This document shows positions 17,373 through 25,522 of a stretch of DNA of 64,000 nucleotides, piece by piece. Location: the NCBI GenBank assembly GCA_963772225.1, contig CAVYWD010000008.1, positions 310,001 through 374,000 on the forward strand. The letters run 5' to 3'. Position 1 is the stretch's first letter; every line of letters begins with the position of its first letter. The notes under the pieces are model-generated. The model was not told where the DNA came from, did not search any database, and saw nothing but the letters and a program-made list of their open reading frames with translations. Source of the DNA: CAVYWD01 sp963772225 (GTDB lineage Bacteria; Myxococcota; Myxococcia; Myxococcales; UBA5297). The translations under genes and the position numbers were made by a program.

Positions 17373-17442
17373 GTCGACGTCCACGTCAAGCGTCGACGTC
17401 CACGTCAAGCGTCCACGTCCACGTCAAGCGTCCACGTCAAGC
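17373..17442. repeat. 19-bp tandem repeat (GTCGACGTCCACGTCAAGC)
   Basis: Copies lie at 17373-17391, 17392-17410, 17411-17429 (variant GTCCAC...) and a shortened 13-bp copy at 17430-17442. The array lies between the IVP gene and the right terminus of the cassette. A degenerate complementary version (GACGTGGGCGCTCGACGTG) occurs near 16880-16905, so the array continues the inverted symmetry. Confidence 0.85.
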
Positions 17443-17496
17443 GTCGACGTCCCAGACCCGATTCACCTCTCCAGCTGCCGCCGCAGGCGGCTTCGT

Positions 17497-18294
17497 TCAA
17501 CTGCTCGCCGAGGTGTACCGCGACAGGGCGCCCGTCCAGACCGCCCGCGCCACCGCCGCGAAGGCCGCCGCGCCCAGCGCGGAGCCGAGGGCGAGCCCCG
17601 GGCCCAGCTTGCCCAGGAGCGCCAGGGCCGGGAAGGTGGTCATCAGCGCCAGCGGGATGATGAACGTGAAGACGAAGCGCAGCGCCCCTTGGAAGACCGA
17701 GACCGGCCAGCGCGCGGCGTCGAAGATGGACGTGAAGAGGTAGCTCAGGTTGTCGATGCGCACCACGTAGAAGGCCGCGGAGATGACGATGATCCAGAGC
17801 GAGTAGAGGACGAGCGCCGAGAGCAGCACCATGCCCAGCGAGAGCGCCGCGTGGAAGAGCGACGGCGCGCGCTTAAGCTCGCCGAAGGCGTACGCGAAGA
17901 TGCCCAGGGCGGCCAGCGCGTCGGCCAGCCGCCAGGGCTCGAAGCGCGAGGTGGAGACCAGGAACTGCGCGTCCGCCGGCTTGAGCAGCACGAAGTCGAG
18001 CGTGCCCTTGCGGATGTGCTCCACCACCGCCAAGAGGCTGGGGTTGATGGCGCCCTCGAGCACCGCCCGGAGCATCGTGAACCAGCCGAGCACGACCAGC
18101 GCTTCCGGGTACGTCCAGCCGGCCACGCTCTGCCGCTCGCTGGAGAAGACGACCCGCAGCGGGACCAGCGCCATGAGCGCCCAGAAGACCGAGACGGCTC
18201 CCTGGATGAGAAAGTCCGCGCGGTACTGCATCGCGAGCAGCGCCGACGCGCGGACCTGGACGGCGAGGAGTCGGGCGTAGCGGCGCATGCTCAT
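17497..18294 (-). CDS. ABC-2 type exporter, permease subunit B
   Basis: This 265-residue inner-membrane protein has six hydrophobic segments and belongs to the ABC-2-like permeases of the COG3694 type. The N-terminus MSMRRYARLLAVQ is typical. Its ATG (18294) overlaps the TGA of the preceding permease by the ATGA arrangement, so translation is coupled. Together with the genes at 18291 and 19098 it forms a complete exporter of unknown substrate. Its stop codon lies inside the right terminal repeat of the IVP cassette, so the C-terminus may have been affected by insertion. Confidence 0.85.
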   Translation of the reverse strand: MSMRRYARLLAVQVRASALLAMQYRADFLIQGAVSVFWALMALVPLRVVFSSERQSVAGWTYPEALVVLGWFTMLRAVLEGAINPSLLAVVEHIRKGTLDFVLLKPADAQFLVSTSRFEPWRLADALAALGIFAYAFGELKRAPSLFHAALSLGMVLLSALVLYSLWIIVISAAFYVVRIDNLSYLFTSIFDAARWPVSVFQGALRFVFTFIIPLALMTTFPALALLGKLGPGLALGSALGAAAFAAVARAVWTGALSRYTSASS

Positions 18295-19091
18295 CCCCCG
18301 AAGGCGTTGAAGCGCCGCATGCCCGCGCGCCACGCCGCGCCGAGCAGCAGGAAGAGGGCGGCGATGGTCGCCCACTGGTAGCCGAGCCAGCTTAAGCCCG
18401 AGAGCCGCCCGTGCCGGCCCAGGAGCAGCTCCACCGGGAAGCCCAGCATGAAGCGGTAGGGGAGCCAGTCGGCCGCCGCGCTCAGCCAGCGCGGCAGGAG
18501 CGGGAGCGGGACCAGGTAGCCGGAGAGGATCATGTAGCCGCCGAACCAGACCTGGAACAGGGCCATGGAGTTGTCGATGTAGAACCCCGCGACGCCGATG
18601 ATGGCCATGGTCAGGAAGTTGATGGCGAAGGCGCCCAGCACCGCCGCCAGGAAGGCGGCGAGGAGCGCGGGGTCGGTGGTCACGGCGCCCCGGCCCATGG
18701 CCCACAGGCTCGCTGCCGCGATGGGCAGCGCGAAGAGCGCGCGGACCGGCAGCGCGGCCAGGTTCTCGGCGGCGTAGTGCAGCAAGGGGTGGACCGGCTT
18801 GAGGAGCCGCAGCGCGAGCAGCCCCTGACGGATCTCGTGGTTCAGCTCCCAGGCGACCCAGCAGCCGGTGAGCAGCCGGACGATGAGCGCCGCCAAAAAA
18901 TACGCGATGAAGTCCTTCTGCCCCCAGGCGCCGATGGGGTGCTCGCGCGCCACCGCGTTCCAGAGCGCGAGCATCACCAACGGCATGTTGGTCGACAGGA
19001 GCCAGATGACGAACTCGGCCCGGTAGGCGAGCGCGTCGGCGAAGCCCACTCGCAAGAGCGTCGGAAAGGCCCTGAGGGATCGCGCGCGCAT
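18291..19091 (-). CDS. ABC-2 type exporter, permease subunit A
   Basis: This 266-residue polytopic protein has about six membrane segments and a conserved amphipathic segment AWELNHEIRQGLLALRLLKPVHPLLHY region typical of COG4587-type permeases. It is the partner of the permease at 17497 and of the ATPase at 19098. It begins 6 bases after the ATPase stop codon and overlaps the next permease by 4 bases. The exported compound is unknown; homologous three-gene sets are often annotated as viologen or drug exporters. Confidence 0.85.
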   Translation of the reverse strand: MRARSLRAFPTLLRVGFADALAYRAEFVIWLLSTNMPLVMLALWNAVAREHPIGAWGQKDFIAYFLAALIVRLLTGCWVAWELNHEIRQGLLALRLLKPVHPLLHYAAENLAALPVRALFALPIAAASLWAMGRGAVTTDPALLAAFLAAVLGAFAINFLTMAIIGVAGFYIDNSMALFQVWFGGYMILSGYLVPLPLLPRWLSAAADWLPYRFMLGFPVELLLGRHGRLSGLSWLGYQWATIAALFLLLGAAWRAGMRRFNAFGG

Positions 19092-19097
19092 GGAGCG

Positions 19098-20081
19098 TCA
19101 GGCCTCGGGCGCGGGGCGCCGCGCGAAGAGCTCTCGGAAGACCTCCTCGAGCGGCGGGTCCTCCACCGAGAGGTCGGCCACCGGCAGCGCCGCGAGGATG
19201 CGCGCCACCGACTCGGGGAGGCCGGCTCCGGGCACCTGGAAGACGGCCTGGTCGCCGTCGCCGAGGACGAGCTGCCCCAGCTTCTCCAGCTCCGGGCGCG
19301 AAACCGGCCGCGAGAGCCGCACGGCGATGCGCTTGTGGGGGCGCACCTGCCGGACCAAGTCCTGTAGGGCGCCGTCGAAGATGAGGCGCCCCCGGTCGAT
19401 GACGATGACCCGCGGGCAGAGGGCGGCCACGTCCTCCATGTAATGGCTGGTCAGGAGCACCGTGGCCTCGAACCGCTCGTTGTAGGCCTGCACGAACGAG
19501 CGCACGGTGGACTGCATGGAGACGTCGAGGCCGATGGTCGGCTCGTCGAGGAACAAGACGCGCGGGCGGTGCAGAAGCGCGGCGGCGAGCTCGCACTTCA
19601 TCCGCTCGCCCAGCGAGAGCTGCCGCGCGGGCTTGCCGACCAAGTCGCCCAGCTCGAGCAGCCGCGAGAGCTCGGCCAGCGTCTCGTCGAACTGGGCGCG
19701 CGGCACGCCGTAGATGGCGCGGTTGAGCTCGAAGGTCTCCGAGGGCGGCAGGTCCCAGAGCAGCTGCTGCTTCTGGCCCATGACCAGGGTGATCTGCTGG
19801 AGGAATTCGGCCTGGCGCAGGCGCGGGGTGAAGCCCGCCACCGCCGCCTCACCCGCGGTGGGGTGCAGAAGGCCCGCGAGCATCTTGAGCGTCGTCGTCT
19901 TGCCGGCGCCGTTCGGGCCCAAAAAGCCCACCCGCTCGCCGGGCCGGATGGAGAACGAGATGCCGTCCACCGCGACGACCGTCTCGTGCGGACGGTGAAA
20001 CAGCGAGCGCAGCGCGGCCTTGAACCCCGGAGGGCGGCGGTGGACCCGGTAGTGCTTGGTGAGGCCGCGGACTTCGATCAC
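19098..20081 (-). CDS. ABC transporter ATP-binding protein
   Basis: This 327-residue ATPase drives the exporter formed with the next two genes. Motifs seen: Walker A GPNGAGKTTT, Q-loop VMGQKQQL, signature LSLGERMKCE, Walker B VLFLDEPTIGLD, and the H-loop TSHYMED. The long insert before Walker A (HYRVHRRPPGFKAALRSLF) and the C-terminal extension are typical of the COG4586 group. The start is the GTG at 20081 (VIEVRGLTKHY); no ATG lies closer, and the upstream frame is not protein-like. It heads the exporter genes and lies 64 bases after the PilZ gene. Confidence 0.9.
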   Translation of the reverse strand: MIEVRGLTKHYRVHRRPPGFKAALRSLFHRPHETVVAVDGISFSIRPGERVGFLGPNGAGKTTTLKMLAGLLHPTAGEAAVAGFTPRLRQAEFLQQITLVMGQKQQLLWDLPPSETFELNRAIYGVPRAQFDETLAELSRLLELGDLVGKPARQLSLGERMKCELAAALLHRPRVLFLDEPTIGLDVSMQSTVRSFVQAYNERFEATVLLTSHYMEDVAALCPRVIVIDRGRLIFDGALQDLVRQVRPHKRIAVRLSRPVSRPELEKLGQLVLGDGDQAVFQVPGAGLPESVARILAALPVADLSVEDPPLEEVFRELFARRPAPEA

Positions 20082-20145
20082 GGGGGAGGGTTCTAACGTC
20101 TCGAGAGCGGCAAGTCGAGGCTCGGCGGCGGGCGCTGCCGCCCGC

Positions 20146-20508
20146 TCACGAGCGCCCCACGCCCTGCGCCTCCGCCAGCTCTTTCTCGACGTAGACGCCG
20201 ATGCGCCGGGCGGGCTCGTGGAACTGCATGCCCAGCTCGCGGATCTGCCCCGCGCGCCGCCACCAGCGGACGGTGCCGCGGGGCTGGACGTTGCGGAGCA
20301 GCCCCAGCTGGATCTCGAACTCGACCACCGCGTTGGCATGCACCGGCTCCGCGGTGCGGAGCATGGCCCCGCCTTCGGCGAGGATGGTCAACAGCGCCTG
20401 CAGCGGGCGCTCGCGCCCCGTGAGGTCCCACCAGCGCCCCTCGACCGGGAGCGTCACGGGGAGCCGCGGGTACCGCCGCCGATTGGCGATGGGCTCATTT
20501 CCGACCAT
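20146..20508 (-). CDS. PilZ-domain protein with degenerate c-di-GMP motif
   Basis: This 120-residue single-domain protein has the N-terminal RxxxR (RRRYPR, about 10-15) of PilZ domains that bind cyclic di-GMP, and the expected beta-barrel pattern. The second motif, normally (D/N)xSxxG, reads ILAEGG, so both the acidic residue and the serine are missing. It may have lost nucleotide binding, or bind weakly, while keeping a protein-binding role in motility or surface control. Its ATG lies 14 bases inside the end of the upstream gene at 20495, indicating co-transcription with rnhB. Confidence 0.75.
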   Translation of the reverse strand: MVGNEPIANRRRYPRLPVTLPVEGRWWDLTGRERPLQALLTILAEGGAMLRTAEPVHANAVVEFEIQLGLLRNVQPRGTVRWWRRAGQIRELGMQFHEPARRIGVYVEKELAEAQGVGRS

Positions 20509-21151
20509 GGTCGCGCAAGCGCTCGAGGTGGTCGGCCCCGGCGTTGAGCAGGGCCGCGACTCCTCGGCGGGCGATTTGTATCACTTTTCGCCGGTGAGCG
20601 CTCGCAGGCTCGGTGTACAGGTGCGACACCCGGTGATCGAGCTCGCTCGCGCCCCAGACGAAGGCGAGGTGCGCCCACTCCAGGTCCGCCTTCGCTTTGT
20701 CCTGCGTTCGGCGCTCGGTGCCGTCGACCAGGCGGAGCTCGAGGCCCGGCGGCGCCAGCGCCACGAGCTCGGCGCGTACGCTGGGCGAGCCACCTACGAT
20801 CAAGAGGTGGGCGACGCCGCGCCGCCGGCATAGCTCGGCGAGCCGCAGCATCGCCTTCTGGTTGTCCGAGCCGCCGCAGCGCTCGCAGCCGCGCGGGCTC
20901 TCCACCGCGACGATGAGCCGGCCCGGCCGCGCGAGCGCGAGCGCGGACTGGCAGGCGGGGTCGGCGCAGGCGCGGGCGAAGCGCTCGGCGAGCAGCGCCT
21001 CGATGCGCGGCACCTTCTCCTCGCTCACCCGCGCCTTCTTGAGGTTGACGAGCCGCGCCTCGGCGAGGGCCGCGCGGGCGCGTTCCTGGGCTGCGGTTCC
21101 GGTGTAGCCCAGCTCGGCGAGAAGCTGCGCGAGGTCGCGGTCGGCGCTCAC
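20495..21151 (-). CDS. Conserved protein of unknown function with CxxC motif
   Basis: This 218-residue protein is predicted cytoplasmic. The N-terminal 60 residues are helical and Ala/Arg-rich. The middle has a single CERCGG motif (near residue 90), followed by a Rossmann-like strand-helix pattern (VAHLLIVGGSPSVRAEL) and a charged region. I do not recognise the family with certainty. The GTG start overlaps the rnhB stop by GTGA, and its end overlaps the PilZ gene, placing it in the middle of a coupled three-gene unit. A nucleotide- or metal-linked role is possible. Confidence 0.65.
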   Translation of the reverse strand: MSADRDLAQLLAELGYTGTAAQERARAALAEARLVNLKKARVSEEKVPRIEALLAERFARACADPACQSALALARPGRLIVAVESPRGCERCGGSDNQKAMLRLAELCRRRGVAHLLIVGGSPSVRAELVALAPPGLELRLVDGTERRTQDKAKADLEWAHLAFVWGASELDHRVSHLYTEPASAHRRKVIQIARRGVAALLNAGADHLERLRDHGRK

Positions 21152-21987
21152 GCCTTTCTCCGGGCCTTGAGCGGCAGCTCGCCCTGGACGGGGACGAGGC
21201 CCAGCGCCGCGCGCACCGGCGCGAAGCTGCGGCGGTGGACGGGGCAGGCGCCCAGGCGCTCGAGGGCGGCGAAATGCTCGGGGGTTGGGTAGCCCTTGTG
21301 GCTCGCGAAGCCATAGCCCGGGTAGCGCCGGTCGAGGTCCAGGAGCAGCCGGTCGCGGTGGGTCTTGGCCAGGATGCTCGCCGCGGCGATGGCCAGCGAG
21401 AGCGCGTCGCCGTGCACGATGCCGCGCTGGGGGATGTCCACGTCGGGGACCTTCCGGGCGTCGACGAGCAGGAAGTGGGGACGGGCGCCCAGCCCGAGCA
21501 CGGCCCGGCGCATGGCGAGGAGCGACGCGTGGTAGATGTTCAGCCGGTCAATCTCCTCGACCTCGGCCAGGCCCACCGCCCAGGCGACCGCCTCGCGCCG
21601 GATGATGGGCTCCAGGGCTTCGCGCTCCTCGGCGTCGAGCTTCTTGGAGTCGTCGATGCCGCGGGGGCGGAAGTCGTGCGGGAGGATGCAGGCCGCGGCG
21701 ACCACCGGCCCCGCGAGCGGCGCGACGCCTGCCTCGTCAACGCCGGCGACGTGCTCGAGTCCTTGGTCCCAGAGCTCGCGCTCGAAGCGCAGGAGGTGGC
21801 GCAGGCGCTGGCCCTCGGCGCGGTTGTCGCGGGCGCGGGAGGAGAGCTGGGCGGCGAGGTCGCGGGCGGCCTTGCGCGGGTCGGCTGCGAGGGCGTCGAG
21901 CAGGCCCTGCGGGAGCGGGGCGGCGCGGGTCAGGTAGCGCTCGCGGAGCTCGGAGACCGAGAGCGAGGTGAGGTCGGACAGGTCCAC
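21148..21987 (-). CDS. rnhB: Ribonuclease HII
   Basis: This 279-residue protein cleaves RNA in RNA-DNA hybrids and at single ribonucleotides embedded in DNA. The active-site acidic residues are present: Asp84-Glu85 (GVDEAG), Asp176 (LLVDAR) and Asp194 (VHGDAL), with DSKKL near 113. The motif normally reading DEAGRGPLAGP is DEAGVAPLAGP here, so the GRG segment that contacts the 5' side of the ribonucleotide is altered. An N-terminal extension of about 75 helical residues precedes the catalytic domain. GTG 21987 is the start. It is the first gene of a minus-strand operon. Confidence 0.92.
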   Translation of the reverse strand: MDLSDLTSLSVSELRERYLTRAAPLPQGLLDALAADPRKAARDLAAQLSSRARDNRAEGQRLRHLLRFERELWDQGLEHVAGVDEAGVAPLAGPVVAAACILPHDFRPRGIDDSKKLDAEEREALEPIIRREAVAWAVGLAEVEEIDRLNIYHASLLAMRRAVLGLGARPHFLLVDARKVPDVDIPQRGIVHGDALSLAIAAASILAKTHRDRLLLDLDRRYPGYGFASHKGYPTPEHFAALERLGACPVHRRSFAPVRAALGLVPVQGELPLKARRKA

Positions 21988-22314
21988 GGGTGGGGACGAT
22001 AGCGAAGGCTGGGCGGGGGTTCCAGGGCGGCGCCGGCCTCACCCCCCGACCCCCTCCCCGCTCGCGGGGAGGGGGCGTACGGGCGAAGCTGGGTGAGGTC
22101 GTTTCGGAAGTGAAGAGGCTGGATGCCAGGAGGACCGGAAGCGATGTGCGGCGCTTCTTCGCTTACGCGGGGCGAACCTCTCGGTGCTGGGGACGAGCTA
22201 TCCCGGATCGCCGCGGCGCCACGCCTTCTCCCTTCGAGAATTCGACGAGCGCCCGGGCGCCGGCCATGATGCGCCCCGCGAGGCGAGCGGGCGGCCTGCG
22301 GAGGCTCTCTAGGA
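21988..22314. other. Divergent spacer of 327 bases with a strong hairpin
   Basis: This is the region between the divergent rnhB and epimerase genes. It holds the perfect hairpin at 22050-22075. Otherwise no gene or clear promoter was recognised. Confidence 0.55.
22050..22075. repeat. Dispersed GC hairpin (CCCCCTCCCCG stem)
   Basis: A perfect 11-bp inverted repeat, CCCCCTCCCCG / CGGGGAGGGGG, has a 4-base loop (CTCG). A diverged copy lies at 44757-44786 in the pilS-pilR gap in the opposite orientation, so this is a small dispersed repeat rather than a gene-specific terminator. No T-run follows it. Confidence 0.7.
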
Positions 22315-23310
22315 ATGAAGGCACTGGTGACGGGGGCGACAGGCTTGATCGGTCCCCACCTGGTTCGCGCACTCCGGGCGCGCGGAGACGCGGTCCGCTG
22401 CCTCGCGCGCGACCGCCGGAAGACGCGGCCCTTGGAGACGCTGGGCGCCGAGGTCGTCGAGGCCTCGATGCTCGACGCCGAGGCGATGGCCCGCGCGCTG
22501 GACGGCGTGGACGTCGTCTTCAACCTCGCCGGGGGCGGCTACGTGTCGACCGCCACAGACGAGGGCCTGCGCGGGCTCGTGCGCGACAACGTGGACACCG
22601 CCCGGACGCTCCTTGGCGCGGCCCGCGGCCGACCGCTCCAGCGCATCGTCCACTTCAGCAGCATCTCCGCCATGGGCGTCCAGCTCGGCATGGAGCTCGA
22701 CGAGGGCTCGCCCTGCCTGACGAAGACGCCCCATGAGGTCGCCAAGCGCCAGAGCGAGGAGGTAGCGCTCGAGGCGCACCAGGTGCACGGGACGCCCGTC
22801 GTCATCCTTCGCCCCTCGCAGGTCTACGGCCCCGGCGATACGCGCTCGGAGATCCTCAAGCTGGCCCGCCTGGCGAAGTGGGGCGCGGTGCCGCTCTTCG
22901 GCGGCGGCGAGGGGCTCATGCCCTGGGTCTTCGTCTCCGACGTGGTCGACGCCGCGCTCCTCGCCGCACAGCGCCCGGAGGCGGTAGGCCGCGTCTACAT
23001 CATCAACGACCAGAGCTCGTACCGGTTTTGCGACGTGGTGCGGGCCATGGCGGCCGAGCTCGGAAGGCGCCGCGGCGGCGTGGTGATTCCGATGGCCGCG
23101 GCGAGCCTGGCGATTCGCGCGCAGGAGCGGGCGCTCGCCGCGCTCGGGCGCGAGCCGGTCCTCACCGTGGGGCGCCTGCGGTCGATGACAGGCGTGCGCC
23201 GTGTGTCGATCGCCCGGGCGAAGAAAGAGCTGGGATTTTCGCCCAAGGTTCAGCTCCAGGAAGGAATGCGGCGGACCATGAATTGGTACAAGGAGCAACG
23301 CCTTGTTTGA
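22315..23310 (+). CDS. NAD-dependent epimerase/dehydratase (extended SDR) with altered catalytic Tyr
   Basis: This 331-residue extended short-chain dehydrogenase has the NAD-binding GATGLIG (7-13) and the SSIS segment (about 115-118). At the catalytic Tyr-x3-Lys the sequence is His140-EVA-Lys144 (TPHEVAKRQ), so Tyr is replaced by His while Lys remains. Later motifs, LRPSQVYGPGD and the WVFVSDVVDA substrate region, are normal. Family members act on nucleotide sugars or steroid/hopanoid-like substrates; the Tyr loss may change activity. It is the first gene of an island of cell-surface genes and overlaps the following methyltransferase gene. Confidence 0.85.
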   Translation: MKALVTGATGLIGPHLVRALRARGDAVRCLARDRRKTRPLETLGAEVVEASMLDAEAMARALDGVDVVFNLAGGGYVSTATDEGLRGLVRDNVDTARTLLGAARGRPLQRIVHFSSISAMGVQLGMELDEGSPCLTKTPHEVAKRQSEEVALEAHQVHGTPVVILRPSQVYGPGDTRSEILKLARLAKWGAVPLFGGGEGLMPWVFVSDVVDAALLAAQRPEAVGRVYIINDQSSYRFCDVVRAMAAELGRRRGGVVIPMAAASLAIRAQERALAALGREPVLTVGRLRSMTGVRRVSIARAKKELGFSPKVQLQEGMRRTMNWYKEQRLV

Positions 23311-24088
23311 TATGCGCGCTCTCTATGAAATCGCCCTCGAGGAGCGCGAGGGGCTGGGGACGGCATACGAATATTACGTGAAGCTTCGCTTGCTCAATCG
23401 CTTCGCCGCGCCCGGTCGGCCGAAAAGCATTCTCATTCTCGGGCTGCCCGAGCGGTACGGCTTCAGCATGGACTTCCTGCGCTTCGCGGGCCGGCTCGGC
23501 GCTCGCGTCACGGTCCTCGACGAGCGGCCCGAGCGGCTCGAGGAGCACGCGCGCATCGCCGACCGGCTCGTCGCTCGAGGGCTGCTCTCGGCGGGAAAGG
23601 TCGACCGGCGAGCGGCGGCGGATTGGGCGAGCGCGGGAGAGCAGTACGACCTGGGGCTGAGCTGCGAGGTCCTTCAACGCTTAGGGCCCGAGGCGCGCGA
23701 GGCGTTCGCCCGGACGCTCGCGGTGAGCTGCCGCCAGTTCGCCGTCTTCGCGCCGAACGCGGGGAACGCCGCGCACGTCGGGCTCTCCGGACTGAAGACG
23801 GTCGCGCCCGAGGATCTCGTGGGGCTCCTGCGATCCGCGGGGGCTGCGCCCGAGGACTCCGGGCTCCTGGATTGCCCGCCTTTCCCGCCCGGGCTTCACA
23901 TGATCGCGCCGGTGTCGCCGGGCTCTGGCGGCGCTCCGAGGTCCGGGCTCTCGGACGGGCTCAAGAAGCAGGTCATGCGAAGCGTCGCGCCCTTCTTGAC
24001 TCCGTTCGCGCATCTCGAGCGGCGCTACCCGAGCTCCGTCCGGAGCCGGTATTCGCACATCGTCTGGGCGGTGGGAGGCAAGGCGTGA
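23303..24088 (+). CDS. Methyltransferase-like protein (SAM-dependent, class I-like)
   Basis: This 261-residue protein has an N-terminal half with a Rossmann pattern (SILILGLPERYGFSMDFLRFAG, then VTVLDERPERLEEH), consistent with a SAM-dependent methyltransferase, although the glycine-rich motif I is degenerate (LGLPERYG). The most likely start is TTG 23303, because AAGGAG at 23290-23295 is 7 bases upstream; ATG 23312 lies too far. The start overlaps the epimerase stop codon by 8 bases, so the two are translationally coupled. The acceptor is unknown. Confidence 0.6.
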   Translation: MFDMRALYEIALEEREGLGTAYEYYVKLRLLNRFAAPGRPKSILILGLPERYGFSMDFLRFAGRLGARVTVLDERPERLEEHARIADRLVARGLLSAGKVDRRAAADWASAGEQYDLGLSCEVLQRLGPEAREAFARTLAVSCRQFAVFAPNAGNAAHVGLSGLKTVAPEDLVGLLRSAGAAPEDSGLLDCPPFPPGLHMIAPVSPGSGGAPRSGLSDGLKKQVMRSVAPFLTPFAHLERRYPSSVRSRYSHIVWAVGGKA

Positions 24089-24122
24089 AGCGGCTGTCGC
24101 CGGCGGCGCTCGGAGCGATGCC

Positions 24123-25259
24123 TTGAGCGGCGCCGCGAGACGGCCGGCGCTGCGTGCCCTGGGCAGGGTGGGCCGGCTCGCGTTGGTGGCACTGGCGGTG
24201 TGGAGCTTGGCGCGGTCGGTGCGCTGGGGCGACCGGGTCGTCGTGGGCGTCGATGGCAGGGAGCTCGCGGGCACCGCGCTGCGCGCCGCCCGGGATGGTG
24301 CTCCGGCGGCGCTACAGGTCGGCGGCGAGTGGCGCGAGCTCACGCCCGAGCAGGCCGCGGGCGCTCGCGTCGAGCCGGGCCTCAAGACGGCGCTCGGGCG
24401 GCTGCCCTCGGGGCGGCTGGCCCTCGCGGAGATCCTGTATCTGTTCGGATTGGCGATCGTCGCGCTCCGGTGGAGGGCGCTCGCGGCGTGGATGGGGACG
24501 CGTCTGGAGGTGGGGCAGGCGTGGATCGCCCAGATGCGAAGCCAGACGGTCGGTTTGATTCTTCCCGGAAGCGTCGGGGGGGACGTGTATCGGCTCGCGG
24601 TCGCGACGCGCGCCGGGAGCACGCTCGCCGGGGCGACGCTCGGCGTGGCGCTCGACCGGGCGATCGGCCTATGGGTGCTCATCCTGGGGACGAGCGCCGT
24701 CGCGCTGGTGACGGGGACGCGGTTTCTGGGGCAGGTGCCGCTCCTTCTCGCGGGCGGCTGCGCGGCCGCGCTGCCGTTTGGTGCGGCGGGGGCCTATGCG
24801 GTGCGGTACCTGCCGGCGCGGTGGCGCGAGCGCATCGGGCTGGACGACCTCTGGGCCCGGGCGGTGCGCGCGCCGCGGCCGCTCTTCGCCGCGGCGGGCT
24901 TGAGCGCGCTGAACACGGCGCTGCAGGTGGGCTGGGTGCTGCTCCTGGTCGCGTCCTTCCAGCGGGGCGCGCTCGCTTACGGGGAAGTGGCGATGGCGGT
25001 GGCGCTCGGGTTCGTGGCCAACGCCGTGCCGATCCTCCCGGGGGGAGCCGGAGTCGGGGACGCGGCATTCGTATGGCTCCTGGGGCGTGCAGGGGTTCCG
25101 GCCGCGCCCGCGCTCGCCGCGAACCTCACCATGCGGCTGGTCGTCTACGGGACGGCCGGGGCGGGGGCGCTGTTGTTCTTGAGGGCGGGTGGGGCGGAGG
25201 AGCGGGGGATTGCGAGGCGGCCGTCGCCCCCCTTGCCGCCGCAGGCGCCGCCGAGCTGA
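24123..25259 (+). CDS. LPG-synthase-TM / flippase-like integral membrane protein
   Basis: This 378-residue protein has about eight hydrophobic segments and belongs to the lysylphosphatidylglycerol synthase TM region / AglD-like family (PF03706). Family hallmarks are the LPGSVGGDVYR motif (about 143-153) and PILPGGAGVGDAAFV near residue 300. Proteins of this type are found with glycolipid and glycosyltransferase genes and are thought to flip or transfer lipid-linked groups. A hydrophilic extracytoplasmic loop lies between the first helix and about residue 100. The start is TTG 24123; no ATG is better placed. It lies between the methyltransferase and the GT2 gene. Confidence 0.82.
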   Translation: MSGAARRPALRALGRVGRLALVALAVWSLARSVRWGDRVVVGVDGRELAGTALRAARDGAPAALQVGGEWRELTPEQAAGARVEPGLKTALGRLPSGRLALAEILYLFGLAIVALRWRALAAWMGTRLEVGQAWIAQMRSQTVGLILPGSVGGDVYRLAVATRAGSTLAGATLGVALDRAIGLWVLILGTSAVALVTGTRFLGQVPLLLAGGCAAALPFGAAGAYAVRYLPARWRERIGLDDLWARAVRAPRPLFAAAGLSALNTALQVGWVLLLVASFQRGALAYGEVAMAVALGFVANAVPILPGGAGVGDAAFVWLLGRAGVPAAPALAANLTMRLVVYGTAGAGALLFLRAGGAEERGIARRPSPPLPPQAPPS

Positions 25260-25522
25260 GGTGCCCGGTTCCGCTGAGCCGCTGGTTCGGATTCTCGCAT
25301 CGGCTCAGGCTCGCGGGAACCTCAAGTCGGGCGTTCTCGTCGGTTGAAGGCTCACAGGGCCCTCTGGGCGCATGTGAGCTGCCCGGCAGCTCCGGGGGAA
25401 AGAAAGATCGAAGCCGTATTGTCAAGGCGACGGCATCGGTCTATCGGTCTAGAAAGAGACCCACCCGCGCACTCGAGCCGATGGCCGGGCCCCGCGGTTC
25501 ACGGCGCGCAAAGGAGGCAGGT

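Larger units (their letters stand above)
16550..17502. mobile_element. Repeat-bounded cassette carrying a four-helix-bundle (IVP) gene, copy 1
   Basis: This 953-base segment is bounded by perfect 15-bp inverted repeats, AGTTGAACGAAGCCG at 16550-16564 and its complement at 17488-17502. Inside them a second inverted pair flanks the gene: 16949-16968 and 17331-17350 are a perfect 20-bp inverted repeat (core CGTGGGCGGTCGTGTCGG), extending to about 40 bp with few mismatches. The right side carries a 19-bp tandem repeat and the left side GGCGAC hexamers. The only gene inside encodes an IVP-family four-helix bundle. The right terminus overlaps the stop codon of the ABC permease gene at 17497. I see no clear target-site duplication. 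Confidence 0.6.

Noticed and set aside
18295..19596. Fused reading of the ABC permease frame through the upstream permease and ATPase genes
   Set aside because: An ATGA overlap shows a new start at 18294, and the upstream frame is out of register with the real permease.
22050..22075. Intrinsic terminator
   Set aside because: It lies between divergent genes and lacks a T-run; a dispersed copy elsewhere points to a repeat.
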